Source of the DNA: Paenibacillus sp. HB172176
GTDB taxonomy: Bacteria; Bacillota; Bacilli; Paenibacillales; Paenibacillaceae
Length of the DNA: 64,000 nt
Direction: 5' to 3'
Assembly: GCF_011947265.1 (NCBI RefSeq)
Contig: NZ_JAATHD010000028.1
Span: 17,146 to 81,145, forward strand
Shown: piece after piece, positions 34,789 to 43,694 of the stretch
Layout of the letters: each line of letters starts with the position of its first letter
Numbering within the stretch: the first letter of the stretch is position 1
Notes under the pieces: model-generated
Told to the model about the DNA's origin: nothing
The model's input: only the letters and a program-made list of their open reading frames with translations
The model's database searches: none
Program-made: the position numbers and the translations under genes

Positions 34789-37700
34789 CTACATGCTGGC
34801 CTTCTGCAGCTCTTCGGTCTTCTGCAGCGCATCCCGGAAGCCGTCCAGGAATTTCTCGGACAGATGCAGCTTCTGCTCCATGTTCAGCCCTTTGCCGCGC
34901 AGCAACACCGTAGGGGCCGCATCGCCCGCAGGACCCTGCTTGAAGCGATTCTCCAGCGCCAGACAGAGCTGATCAACCTTCTTGCGAATCATATTGCCCT
35001 TCTGCGAATCGTCGAATTTGAAGAGGAGATCATCCCCTTGCTGACTAATCGCCGCTATGCGATAGAGCGCGCCGTACATCTTCAGTCGCGCCACGGACAT
35101 TAAGTTCAGAACCGCCTGCGGCAGATCGCCGAACCTGTCGATCAGCTCATCGATGAGATCATCCGCCTCCTCGAAGGATTTCACCGAAGCGACCTTCTTG
35201 TAGATCTCGATCTTCTGAATGCTGTCATAGATATAGTCGGACGGCAGATACGCATCCACGTTAATATCGATATTCGTAACAAGCGGCTTCTCTTCCTGCG
35301 CTTCCTCGCCGCTCATCTCCGCCTTCCGGCTCTTGATCTCGTCCGCCAGCATCTGCGAATACATGTCGAAGCCGACAGAGGCGATGAAGCCGTGCTGCTC
35401 GGCGCCGAGCAGATTGCCCGCTCCCCGGATCGACAGATCGCGCATCGCGATCTTGAAGCCCGACCCCAGCTCGGTGAACTCCTTAATCGATTGCAGCCGC
35501 TTCTCCGCTACCTCGGTGAGCACCTTGTCCCGCTGATAGGTGAAATACGCGTAAGCGATCCGGTTGGAGCGTCCAACCCTGCCCCGCAGCTGATAGAGCT
35601 GGGAAAGCCCCATTTTGTCCGCGTCATGCACGATCAAGGTATTCACGTTGGGAATGTCCACGCCCGTCTCGATAATGCTTGTGCTCACAAGTACATCCGA
35701 TTCGCCGTCCAGGAAGTCCAGAATGGTCTTCTCGAGCTCCTGCTCCGACATCTGCCCATGGCCGACGGACACTCTCGCATCCGGCACGAGCATATTGATC
35801 TGCTCCGCCATCTGATGAATGCCCTGCACGCGATTGAACAGATAATACACCTGGCCGCCGCGGGCCAGCTCCCGCTCTATCGATTCGCGCACCAGGGCGG
35901 GACTGTACTCCACCACATAAGTCTGCACGGGAAACCGATTCTCGGGCGGCGTCTCGATAACCGACAAATCGCGCACGCCAAGCATGGACATATGCAGCGT
36001 TCGCGGAATCGGCGTCGCCGTCAAGGTCAGCACGTCGACATTCGTCTTGAGCTTCTTCAGCTTCTCCTTGTGCGATACGCCGAAGCGCTGTTCTTCATCC
36101 ACAATAAGCAAGCCCAGCGATTTGAAAATAACATCCTGAGAAAGCAACCGATGCGTTCCGATGACAACATCGACGGAGCCGTTCTTCAGCCCCTTCATCG
36201 TCTCGTTCTGCTCCTTGCGGGAGCGGAACCGGCTGAGAACCTGCACATTAATTGGATAACCGGCGAAGCGTTCCCGGAATGTCTCGTAATGCTGCTGAGC
36301 GAGAATCGTCGTCGGCACAAGCACAGCGACCTGCTTGCTGTCCATGGCGGCTTTGAAGGCCGCCCGTACCGCAACCTCCGTCTTGCCGTAGCCTACGTCG
36401 CCGCAGAGCAAGCGATCCATCGGCTGCTCCTTCTCCATATCCTTCTTGATCTCGCCGATCGCCCGAAGCTGGTCCCGCGTCTCGTCATAGGGGAACATCG
36501 CCTCGAATTCCTGCTGATAACTGGTATCCTCGGAGAAGGCATAGCCGGGCGTCGCCTGGCGCTGCGCGTACAGCTTGATCAGGTCGTCCGCGATATCCTT
36601 GACGGAAGCCCTGGCCTTGCTCTTCGCCTTGGTCCATTCGCTTCCGCCCAGCTTGTTGACCTTCGGCTCCTTCTCTTCATTGCCGACATACTTCTGAATC
36701 ATGTCGATCTGCTCGATCGGTACCGACAGCTTGTCGCCGCCGGCGTACATAATATGCAGATAATCGCGGTGAATGCCGCCGATTTCCAGCGTCCCGATGC
36801 CTACGTATTTGCCGATGCCGTGATTGTAATGCACGACATGATCGCCGATTTTAAGCTCCGTATAGCTCTTGATGCGCTCGGCGTTATCGAGCTTCTTGTC
36901 CATGCGGCGTACCTTGCGCTGCTTCTGGGAGAACATCTCGCCTTCCGTGATGACGACCAGATGCGAGGAGGGCAGCTCGAAGCCTTGCTGAAGATTGCCT
37001 TCCAGCAGAATGGGAACCTCTATGCTGTAATCATCCAGCACTCGCCGCATTCGCTCCATGCGCTCGGCATTGCCTGCCAGCATCATGATTGTCGCGCCGA
37101 TTTTCTTCCAGCGCTCCATCTCTGATTTAAGCACATTCATCTGACCATGAAAGCTTTGCATGGATCGGCTTGTCATGTTCAATATATTTTGCGGCTGCGA
37201 ATGCGGGATTTGTCTCAAGAATAAGGATAGGAACAAGGTCGGGAACGGACGATGATGCAGAATTTCCTCCGAATCGCGAGCCAGCGAAAGACCCGGCAAG
37301 GACTTGCCGTTCTGAAGCAGATGTACCGCCCATTCACCCTCGTCGCGTTCCAGTTGCTTCGCCGTCTCTATCAATCTTGTCGGCTCGTCTAGTATGAGGA
37401 GCGTATCGCTGGGCATATAATCCATAATCGTTTGGCGCTCCGGATAGAGCAAGGCAATATATTGATAGATTTCCGGGAAGTACATATGCTCGCGGAGCTT
37501 CTCCAGATCGCTCCCGATTTCGGCTCGCAGCCGCTCTTTGGCGGTTCGGTCCGTCATTTTGTCAAGCTGGCGCTCCAGCAGACCTTCGGCTTGACTCGCA
37601 GCTGATACCATACGCGCGGCATCCGCTATAATCTCCTGGCATGGAGGAATGACATACGATTCAAGTCGGTCTAACGAACGCTGATCGCCAGGGTCGAAGG

Positions 37701-38316
37701 TACGAATCGAGTCGATATCATCGCCGAACCACTCGATCCGATACGCTTCCGTCGCGGTTAGCGGATAGAAATCGACAATGCCTCCTCTGACACTCATCTC
37801 CCCTTTGGCCTCGACGCGATCCGCTCGAACATAGCCAAGCGCCGTCATTTGCTTCAGGAAGGCATCCAGCGGCAAGGAGTCGCCAACCGCCACCTTAAGC
37901 TGCGCCTCCGCCATCACTTCACTGATTGGCAAATAGCGCCGAACGCCGGAGAAAGGCACAACAACAATCCCGCGATAGCCCTTGGACAGTTGGATAAGCA
38001 CATCCATCCGCTGCGCGAGCGTCTCGGGACTGGATATGGCCGCTTCCGCCGCTACCAGCTCATTGGCGGGATAGAGCAGCACTTGCTCCGGCGACAAGCA
38101 TTCCTGCAAGTCCTCGGCAATCTTCTGCGCGGCGAACATATTGTGGGTAACAACCAGCATCGGTCGTTCAACCGCTCCTTCAAGAGCAGCGATCAAGACT
38201 TGGCGGGAAGAGCCCGCGAGACCGGATATCATCTGCTCCCGCATCCCCTTGCGAATACCGGACAGAATCGACTGCACGTCCGAGTCCGCGGAAAAAGCTT
38301 CAATTAGCGCTTTCAT
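34789..38316 (-). CDS. mfd: Transcription-repair coupling factor Mfd
   Basis: A 1175-residue DNA translocase that removes RNA polymerase stalled at lesions and recruits UvrA. Order: UvrB-like N-terminal region (1-350), RNA-polymerase-interacting CarD-like domain (about 480-560, LKIGDHVVHYNHGIGKYVGI), RecG-type helicase motor with Walker A GDVGYGKTE (about 638) and DEEQ box (about 738), and C-terminal TRCF domain. Full family length. ATG 38316 has GAGGTG 9 nt upstream; the GTG four codons earlier is not supported. Conserved position after fin. Confidence 0.97.
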   Translation of the reverse strand: MKALIEAFSADSDVQSILSGIRKGMREQMISGLAGSSRQVLIAALEGAVERPMLVVTHNMFAAQKIAEDLQECLSPEQVLLYPANELVAAEAAISSPETLAQRMDVLIQLSKGYRGIVVVPFSGVRRYLPISEVMAEAQLKVAVGDSLPLDAFLKQMTALGYVRADRVEAKGEMSVRGGIVDFYPLTATEAYRIEWFGDDIDSIRTFDPGDQRSLDRLESYVIPPCQEIIADAARMVSAASQAEGLLERQLDKMTDRTAKERLRAEIGSDLEKLREHMYFPEIYQYIALLYPERQTIMDYMPSDTLLILDEPTRLIETAKQLERDEGEWAVHLLQNGKSLPGLSLARDSEEILHHRPFPTLFLSLFLRQIPHSQPQNILNMTSRSMQSFHGQMNVLKSEMERWKKIGATIMMLAGNAERMERMRRVLDDYSIEVPILLEGNLQQGFELPSSHLVVITEGEMFSQKQRKVRRMDKKLDNAERIKSYTELKIGDHVVHYNHGIGKYVGIGTLEIGGIHRDYLHIMYAGGDKLSVPIEQIDMIQKYVGNEEKEPKVNKLGGSEWTKAKSKARASVKDIADDLIKLYAQRQATPGYAFSEDTSYQQEFEAMFPYDETRDQLRAIGEIKKDMEKEQPMDRLLCGDVGYGKTEVAVRAAFKAAMDSKQVAVLVPTTILAQQHYETFRERFAGYPINVQVLSRFRSRKEQNETMKGLKNGSVDVVIGTHRLLSQDVIFKSLGLLIVDEEQRFGVSHKEKLKKLKTNVDVLTLTATPIPRTLHMSMLGVRDLSVIETPPENRFPVQTYVVEYSPALVRESIERELARGGQVYYLFNRVQGIHQMAEQINMLVPDARVSVGHGQMSEQELEKTILDFLDGESDVLVSTSIIETGVDIPNVNTLIVHDADKMGLSQLYQLRGRVGRSNRIAYAYFTYQRDKVLTEVAEKRLQSIKEFTELGSGFKIAMRDLSIRGAGNLLGAEQHGFIASVGFDMYSQMLADEIKSRKAEMSGEEAQEEKPLVTNIDINVDAYLPSDYIYDSIQKIEIYKKVASVKSFEEADDLIDELIDRFGDLPQAVLNLMSVARLKMYGALYRIAAISQQGDDLLFKFDDSQKGNMIRKKVDQLCLALENRFKQGPAGDAAPTVLLRGKGLNMEQKLHLSEKFLDGFRDALQKTEELQKASM

Positions 38317-38488
38317 CTTTCCAGGCACCTCATTTCTACTTGCAAATCCTGAGCATGTGAAAATGGCTTTCGCCGCTCTACGGCGGCAAAAGCTGATTCA
38401 ATGTTTGCATGCGGTAAGCAGCCCCGACGATATAGCCGGGGCGCATTGCCATGCTTCGTATATTCGATTCAAGGTGAAACAAAGCGCC

Positions 38489-38719
38489 TTATTGAAGCGG
38501 ATTATTAACAAGCATCAGTTCAGGATTCGAGTTAAGCGCTTCATTGCAATAATCGCAAGCAACCTTGACCGTAACATCTCCGTTTGATTCATACGTAATT
38601 ATATCGCTGCGCTCATCGGGGGTCAAGAAATGGAAGCCGAGCTGCTGCTCGGTAATCAGAGACCCTTCGATGCTCCCCATGTTCGTCTTGCAGTGCCTGC
38701 ATATATAATTTACAGCCAT
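38489..38719 (-). CDS. fin: Anti-sigma-F factor Fin
   Basis: A 76-residue zinc-binding protein with CxxC pairs at residues 7/10 and 55/58 (ICRHC and CDYC). In B. subtilis Fin (YabK) binds and inhibits sigma-F so that the forespore switches to sigma-G. Size and cysteine spacing match. GGGAGG stands 6 nt before the ATG. It lies between pth and mfd as in Bacillus, but a tandem palindromic array separates it from pth. Confidence 0.92.
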   Translation of the reverse strand: MAVNYICRHCKTNMGSIEGSLITEQQLGFHFLTPDERSDIITYESNGDVTVKVACDYCNEALNSNPELMLVNNPLQ

Positions 38720-38784
38720 ATGTATGCCTCCCGAGAGTGAGTTATTACCCTCAGTATGCCCATTTTAACGAAATTTATCGTCTG

Positions 38785-38968
38785 CTGATTAAATGATTCC
38801 AGGCTGTTCGGACTCATTTAACAGTCTACCGATTAAACTTGGCTTTGTTCCATATCCCAAGTTTAACGGTCTACTGATTAAATGATTCCAGGCCGTTCGG
38901 AATCATTTAACAGACTACCGATTAAACTTGGCTTTGTTCCATAACCCAAGTTTAACGGTCTACCCATT
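38785..38968. repeat. 89-bp tandem palindromic array between fin and pth
   Basis: Two copies of an 89-bp unit and the start of a third. Each unit holds two hairpins: AAATGATTCC/GGAATCATTT and TTAAACTTGG/CCAAGTTTAA, separated by TCTACYGATTAAA-type linkers. The array reaches the last codons of pth: its stop codon (38960-38962) is part of the repeated GGTCTAC. Confidence 0.9.
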
Positions 38969-39520
38969 AAATTTCGCCATCGTCTGCTCGAATGTCGCTG
39001 TAAGCGCGAATTCGGCGGCGTCGCAGGCTTGCTCGACCATCGCGGTCAGCTTCTCCCGCTCCGCCTTCGGAAAGCCCGACAGCACGTAATCCGAGATCAC
39101 CATGCCCGGCTGAGGACGCGATATGCCCATTCGGATCCGATTGAAGGTCTGTGTATGCAAATGCTGAATCAGCGATTTGATGCCGTTATGACCGCCGGCA
39201 CTGCCTTGATACCTAAGCCGCAGCTTGCCAATCTCGGTATCGAGATCATCATAGACAACGATGCCGTCGGCTACCTCCGCTTTGAAATAATCCAGGAACG
39301 AACGCACCGACTCCCCAGACAAATTCATGTACGTCATCGGCTTGATCAACACAACCTTCGTTCCGCCCACGTTGCCTTCTCCAATCAACGCCTTGCATTT
39401 GTTCTGCGTCACTTGAATCCCCCATCGCTTCGCCAGCTCGTCTACCACCATGAATCCGACATTATGCCGGGTATCCTTGTATTGCGACCCGGGATTGCCG
39501 AGTCCCACAATCCATTTCAT
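38960..39520 (-). CDS. pth: Peptidyl-tRNA hydrolase (Pth, SpoVC)
   Basis: A 186-residue enzyme that frees tRNA from dropped-off peptidyl-tRNA. Family motifs: WIVGLGNPGSQYKDTRHNVGFMVVDELA with catalytic His near residue 20, KPMTYMNLSGESV, VYDDLDTEIGKLRLR and GSAGGHNGIKSL. ATG 39520 is chosen by family length, with GAAGGAG 11 nt upstream; the longer frame enters the terminator of rplY. The last codons overlap the palindromic array, so the C-terminus may be newly shaped. Confidence 0.95.
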   Translation of the reverse strand: MKWIVGLGNPGSQYKDTRHNVGFMVVDELAKRWGIQVTQNKCKALIGEGNVGGTKVVLIKPMTYMNLSGESVRSFLDYFKAEVADGIVVYDDLDTEIGKLRLRYQGSAGGHNGIKSLIQHLHTQTFNRIRMGISRPQPGMVISDYVLSGFPKAEREKLTAMVEQACDAAEFALTATFEQTMAKFNG

Positions 39521-39626
39521 TCCACTCTCCACTCCTTCACACGGTTGAACAGGAACACTACGCACATAATGTAGCATAATCCCTTGCAAAAAGCGAAGCA
39601 AACATCGCCCTCTCCTTAGCGAGTCG

Positions 39627-39670
39627 ATAAAAAGACCGCACACCAGGCATCAGCCCAAGCATGCGGTCTT
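39627..39670 (-). terminator. Terminator between rplY and pth
   Basis: AAGACCGCA / TGCGGTCTT with a 21-nt loop, then TTTTTAT on the minus strand; 25 bp past rplY. pth therefore needs its own promoter or read-through. Confidence 0.9.
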
Positions 39671-39694
39671 GTTTGATAGAATAATGTAAACCAA

Positions 39695-40351
39695 CTAAGA
39701 GCTGGTCGACATCTCTTCATGATTCGCTTCGTCGGAACGAGACTCCGCTTCCTCCGCAGCCACATCCTGAGCTTCCTTCTCCTCTTCGGAAATTTCCTTC
39801 TGAGGAGCAAGCACGGTCACGACGACTTGCTGCGCTTCCGACTTCGCTTCGACGCCTTCAGGCAGGTCAATGTCGCTGACATGCAAGCTCTCGCCTACAG
39901 CCAGTTCGGATATATCGACCGTTACCATATCCGGAATGCTTCCTGGAAGACATTGAACCTCCATATCATGCATGATGATCTGCAGAACACCGCCCTCGCG
40001 AACGCCGACCGAGTCGCCGACAGCTTCGATGCGAATATGAGCCTTCACCTTCTCGTTCATATTCACCTGATGGAAGTCAACATGGAGCAGCTGCTGCTGG
40101 TTCAGAGAATGACGCTGAACATCCGCCACCATCACCGACTGCTTGCCGCTATTCGCAACATCGAGCTCCAGCACCGCATTCGGATGCGACCTGAGCAACG
40201 CGCTCAGATCCTTCTCGCTTACGCTTACCGCGGATGCTTCGCCCATATTTTTGCCATATACAATGCCCGGTATTCTACCGTTTTGCCTCAATTGTCGCAG
40301 ATCGCTCTTGCGCTTCGGAACGCGTTCCTCCGCTTTCATTGCCGTTGCCAT
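39695..40351 (-). CDS. rplY: General stress ribosomal protein L25 (Ctc)
   Basis: A 218-residue two-domain TL5/Ctc-type bL25. The N-terminal 5S rRNA-binding domain (RQLRQNGRIPGIVYGKNM) is followed by the beta-rich extension (SIPDMVTVDISELAVGESLHVSDI) and an acidic tail. ATG 40351 has AGGAGG 7 nt upstream, so the longer frame is rejected. In Bacillus prs lies between glmU and ctc; here glmU ends 76 bp upstream with no prs. Confidence 0.94.
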   Translation of the reverse strand: MATAMKAEERVPKRKSDLRQLRQNGRIPGIVYGKNMGEASAVSVSEKDLSALLRSHPNAVLELDVANSGKQSVMVADVQRHSLNQQQLLHVDFHQVNMNEKVKAHIRIEAVGDSVGVREGGVLQIIMHDMEVQCLPGSIPDMVTVDISELAVGESLHVSDIDLPEGVEAKSEAQQVVVTVLAPQKEISEEEKEAQDVAAEEAESRSDEANHEEMSTSS

Positions 40352-40427
40352 ATGGAATCCTCCTAAAATAGATTTGGAATTCCATATCACTTTACCCTTT
40401 ATTGCCTCACTTTAAACACCTGACGGC

Positions 40428-41828
40428 TCAAGATTCCTTCGAGCGTTCCTTCTTCGCCTTCGCTCTTGCCCGAATCTTGTCCGCATAGCCCGATTTGTTC
40501 ACTTGACGCTCCCTTGCGATAGCCAGGTCACCAGCCGGCACATTCTGCGTCACCGTCGATCCGGCGACCACATATGCGCCGTCGCCTACCTGCACAGGCG
40601 CAATCAGATTGACGTTGCTGCCGATGAAGGCGTTGTCGCCAATCTCGGTTAGCGCTTTATTGAAGCCGTCGTAATTGACGGTAATCGCGCCGCAGCCGAT
40701 ATTCACGTCCTTGCCGACCTTGGCGTCGCCGACATAGCTCAGATGGGACACCTTGCTGCCGTCGTCAAGCACAGCGTTCTTCAATTCCACGAAATCTCCG
40801 ATCTTGCATGCTTTGCCGAGCTTCGTGCCAGGACGCAGATTGGCATACGGCCCTACGGAGCAGCCTTCGCCGACAACCGAATCCGCAACGACGGAATGCT
40901 TGATTGTCACGCCATCCGCAATAACGCTATTCGATAGATCCGCGCCCGGACCTATGACGCAATCCTCCCCAATGACCGTTCCTCCGCGAATGAACGATCC
41001 CGGCATAATAACCGTGTCGGCTCCAATCCTGACGCCCGCTTCAATATAGGTTGACGCCGGATCGATAAGGGTAACGCCGCCGAGCAGATGCTCTCTGTTC
41101 AGGCGTTCCCGCATGAAGCGCTCCGCTTCCGCCAGCGCAACGCGATCATTAACGCCGATTGCCTCTGCCAGATCCTCCGTGCAGTAAGCTTGAATCCCTT
41201 CTTCTGCCTGTCTGAACAGCCCAATCACATCGGTCAAATAATATTCGCCCTGCGCATTCTCATTCGTCACCTTGGCCAGCGCCTCGAACAGCTTCCGGTT
41301 GTCGAAGAGATACGTGCCGGTATTGATCTCCTTCACTGCAGCTTCCGCAGCCGAGCAATCCTTCTGCTCCACGATACGTTCCACCTTGCCGCCCTCGCCG
41401 CGAATGACCCTGCCATAGCCAGTCGGATTGTCGAAGGAAGCCGTTAGCACCGTCGCTGCTGCCCCGCTCGCCTGATGAAGCTCCCGCATCGCTTCGATCG
41501 TCGAAGCCCGCACAAGCGGCGTGTCACCGCAAATGACGAGCGTCGTTCCTTCCTCGGCGCCGAGCAGCCCCTCAGCCTGGCGCACCGCATGTCCGGTGCC
41601 AAGCTGCTCCGCCTGCAAGACATATTCCGCAGCATCGCCAAGATAAGCCTGCACCTTCTCCGCTCCGTGACCGACAACTACGACAACCCGTTCGCAGGCC
41701 GCGGACTTAACCGTATCCAGCACATGCCCAACCATCGGTTTGCCGCATACCTCGTGAAGCACTTTATATAATTTGGATTTCATTCGCTTGCCCTGACCTG
41801 CGGCAAGCACAATCGCCATTGTTTTCAC
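40428..41828 (-). CDS. glmU: Bifunctional UDP-GlcNAc pyrophosphorylase / GlcN-1-P acetyltransferase GlmU
   Basis: A 466-residue enzyme making UDP-GlcNAc for peptidoglycan. The N-terminal uridyltransferase domain (1-230) has LAAGQGKRMKSKLYKVLH and GDTPLV; the left-handed beta-helix (about 250-450) has many hexapeptide turns and the acetyltransferase site (VELKNAVLDDGSKVSHLSYVGDAKVG, NYDGFNK). GTG 41828 is chosen because GGGAGGG lies 8 nt upstream. Follows spoVG after a terminator. Confidence 0.96.
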   Translation of the reverse strand: MKTMAIVLAAGQGKRMKSKLYKVLHEVCGKPMVGHVLDTVKSAACERVVVVVGHGAEKVQAYLGDAAEYVLQAEQLGTGHAVRQAEGLLGAEEGTTLVICGDTPLVRASTIEAMRELHQASGAAATVLTASFDNPTGYGRVIRGEGGKVERIVEQKDCSAAEAAVKEINTGTYLFDNRKLFEALAKVTNENAQGEYYLTDVIGLFRQAEEGIQAYCTEDLAEAIGVNDRVALAEAERFMRERLNREHLLGGVTLIDPASTYIEAGVRIGADTVIMPGSFIRGGTVIGEDCVIGPGADLSNSVIADGVTIKHSVVADSVVGEGCSVGPYANLRPGTKLGKACKIGDFVELKNAVLDDGSKVSHLSYVGDAKVGKDVNIGCGAITVNYDGFNKALTEIGDNAFIGSNVNLIAPVQVGDGAYVVAGSTVTQNVPAGDLAIARERQVNKSGYADKIRARAKAKKERSKES

Positions 41829-41881
41829 TTTAGAATCCCTCCCATGACCTTGCAACACTCCCATGAATATAGCCTAATTTC

Positions 41882-41911
41882 AAAAAAAAGAAAAGAGAGC
41901 CGAAGCTCTCT
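41882..41911 (-). terminator. Terminator of spoVG
   Basis: AGAGAGC-TTCG-GCTCTCT tetraloop hairpin followed by TTTTCTTTTTTTT on the minus strand, 35 bp past the stop. Confidence 0.95.
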
Positions 41912-41945
41912 TCCCCGTTCGAACCAAAATATAAGATTGCTTGAC

Positions 41946-42227
41946 TTAAGCCCCTTCTTCAATCGCAACTTCATCAGCTGCTCGCTCATACTCTGCCAAA
42001 ACGGCAGATTGGATTTTCTCCCGAGTTGTCGAGGAGATCGGATGAGCGATATCACGGAATTCACCATCCGGAGTACGTTTGCTTGGCATTGCGACGAACA
42101 TTCCATTGTTTCCGTCAATTACACGAATATCGTGAACAACGAATTCATTGTCAATGGTAATCGATGCGATAGCCTTCATACGTCCTTCCGAATTAACACG
42201 GCGGAGTCTGACATCAGTAATTTGCAC
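41946..42227 (-). CDS. spoVG: Septation and RNA-binding regulator SpoVG
   Basis: A 93-residue protein: MQITDVRLRRVNSEGRMKAIASITIDNEFVVHDIRVIDGNNGMFVAMPSKR is near-identical in pattern to SpoVG of Bacillus, followed by DIAHPISSTTREKIQSAVLAEYE. Family members bind RNA and DNA and affect septation, virulence and sporulation. A sigma-H promoter is readable upstream (42266-42292) and an A/T-rich block beyond it could bind AbrB. Monocistronic by its terminator. Confidence 0.97.
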   Translation of the reverse strand: MQITDVRLRRVNSEGRMKAIASITIDNEFVVHDIRVIDGNNGMFVAMPSKRTPDGEFRDIAHPISSTTREKIQSAVLAEYERAADEVAIEEGA

Positions 42228-42265
42228 TTGTGTTCACCACCTTTGCCCATCATAGACTTGGTGTA

Positions 42266-42292
42266 TACTTCCACGTAAAAATGCAAAATCCT
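42266..42292 (-). promoter_or_regulatory. Sigma-H promoter of spoVG
   Basis: Minus strand: AGGATTT (42286-42292), 11 bp, GTGGAAGTA (42266-42274), against the sigma-H pattern RNAGGAWWW-N11/12-RNNGAATWW (one mismatch in the -10). B. subtilis spoVG is a sigma-H gene. The run of A and T upstream (42317-42340) would suit AbrB. Confidence 0.75.
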
Positions 42293-42357
42293 TCTAATAT
42301 TTTGGTAAATCCATGCTATTTTTAAAATATTTTTTTTGAAATGAAGCGTTTTCGTTG

Positions 42358-42756
42358 TTATTCGACAGAAGTCGATGCAATGACCTCAATTTCGACAAAA
42401 ACATCCTTCGGCAGTCTCGCTACCTCAACAGCGGATCTAGCCGGTTTATGATCGCCGAAATAGGATGCGTATATGCCGTTCACCACGGCGAATTGATTCA
42501 TATCTTTCATGAATACGGTCGCTTTAACCACATCGCTGAAGTCTGCTCCCGCTTCCGCAAGCACGGCTTTCAAGTTGCGAAATACCTGATGCGTCTGCTC
42601 CTCGATTCCTCCTTCGACGAGCTCGCCCGATGCCGTTAACGGGATTTGCCCGGAGGTAAACAACAAGCCTCCAAGCTTAATCGCCTGCGAATACGGTCCG
42701 ATTGCGGCCGGTGCCTCATTCGTGGATACGACTCTTACTTTTTCATTGGTTGACAT
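42358..42756 (-). CDS. ridA: RidA family enamine/imine deaminase (YabJ)
   Basis: A 132-residue member of the YjgF/YER057c/UK114 family, which forms a trimer and hydrolyses reactive 2-aminoacrylate from PLP enzymes. Visible are APAAIGPYSQAIKLGGLLFTSGQIPL, and YFGDHKPARSAVEVARLPKDVFVEIEVIA with the substrate-binding Arg. It follows purR by 28 bp; in B. subtilis purR-yabJ are likewise co-transcribed. Confidence 0.95.
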   Translation of the reverse strand: MSTNEKVRVVSTNEAPAAIGPYSQAIKLGGLLFTSGQIPLTASGELVEGGIEEQTHQVFRNLKAVLAEAGADFSDVVKATVFMKDMNQFAVVNGIYASYFGDHKPARSAVEVARLPKDVFVEIEVIASTSVE

Positions 42757-42784
42757 GATTGTCCCTGCCCTTCATCTTCTCATT

Positions 42785-43618
42785 TCATTTATGAAAATAA
42801 TTTCCCGGAATAACCGTCGATTGCTTCGTCTTCATATCCACTGCCGTCAGCTTGGCCAGCGAGATATAATCCTCCAGCAGCCTCTCCTCAAGCTCAACCT
42901 CGCCGGACTCGACGAAAACGCCGACACCCGCCACCGTCGCCTTGAATTCGTAGAGCAGATCCATCATGCCTTGAATGGTCCCGCCTACCTTCATAAAGTC
43001 GTCGATAATCAGCACATGCGACTGTTCCTTCAGCGCTCTACGCGCAAGCGACATCGTCTGAATGCGTTTGGTCGAACCGGACACATAATTGATGCTGACA
43101 GCCGAGCCCTCGGTTACCTTGTTGTCTCGACGGACAATGACGACAGGGATATTCAGGCAGGCTGCCGTTGCGTAAGCCAGCGGGATGCCCTTGGTCTCCA
43201 CCGTCATGATCACATCGATCTTGCGATGCGAGAATGCGGTTGCAAACATGCGGCCTACATCGGCGAGCAGCTCCGGCTGCCCCAGCATGTCCGTCATATA
43301 CAAATAACCGCCGGGCAACACGCGGTCCGGCTGCTCCAGCTTCAAGCAAATTTTCTTCATGATATCCAGCGCCGCGCTCTCGCGCATGAACGGCATATAT
43401 TTAACGCCGCCGGCCGCCCCTGCCAGCGTCTGCAGTTCTCCAATGCCTTCTTCTTCGAAGACTTCTTTTATAATCGCCAAATCCTCGCTTATCGATGACT
43501 TGGCTGATTGATAACGATCTGCAAATGCTGTCAGAGAAATTAACGTGTGGGGACGAGTTAATAGATACTGCGTCATTTCCACTAGTCTTGAGCTTCGTTT
43601 CAGCTTCTTCAAAGCCAT
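42785..43618 (-). CDS. purR: Purine operon repressor PurR
   Basis: A 277-residue Gram-positive PurR: N-terminal winged helix (residues 1-72, KLKRSSRLVEMTQYLLTRPHTLISL) and a phosphoribosyltransferase-like domain with the PRPP loop VLIIDDFMKVGGT (202-214). It represses purine synthesis genes and is released by PRPP. Full length. Lies between ispE and ridA as in Bacillus; 76 bp separate it from ispE. Confidence 0.96.
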   Translation of the reverse strand: MALKKLKRSSRLVEMTQYLLTRPHTLISLTAFADRYQSAKSSISEDLAIIKEVFEEEGIGELQTLAGAAGGVKYMPFMRESAALDIMKKICLKLEQPDRVLPGGYLYMTDMLGQPELLADVGRMFATAFSHRKIDVIMTVETKGIPLAYATAACLNIPVVIVRRDNKVTEGSAVSINYVSGSTKRIQTMSLARRALKEQSHVLIIDDFMKVGGTIQGMMDLLYEFKATVAGVGVFVESGEVELEERLLEDYISLAKLTAVDMKTKQSTVIPGNYFHK

Positions 43619-43694
43619 CTCCCCCCACTAAATCCGAATAATATAATGACAATATAACATTTTTATACGGATTTAATCAAGAAGAACGTCTTTG

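Noticed and set aside
38785..38968. CRISPR-like repeat array
   Set aside because: The whole 89-bp unit is repeated, including the parts that would be spacers.
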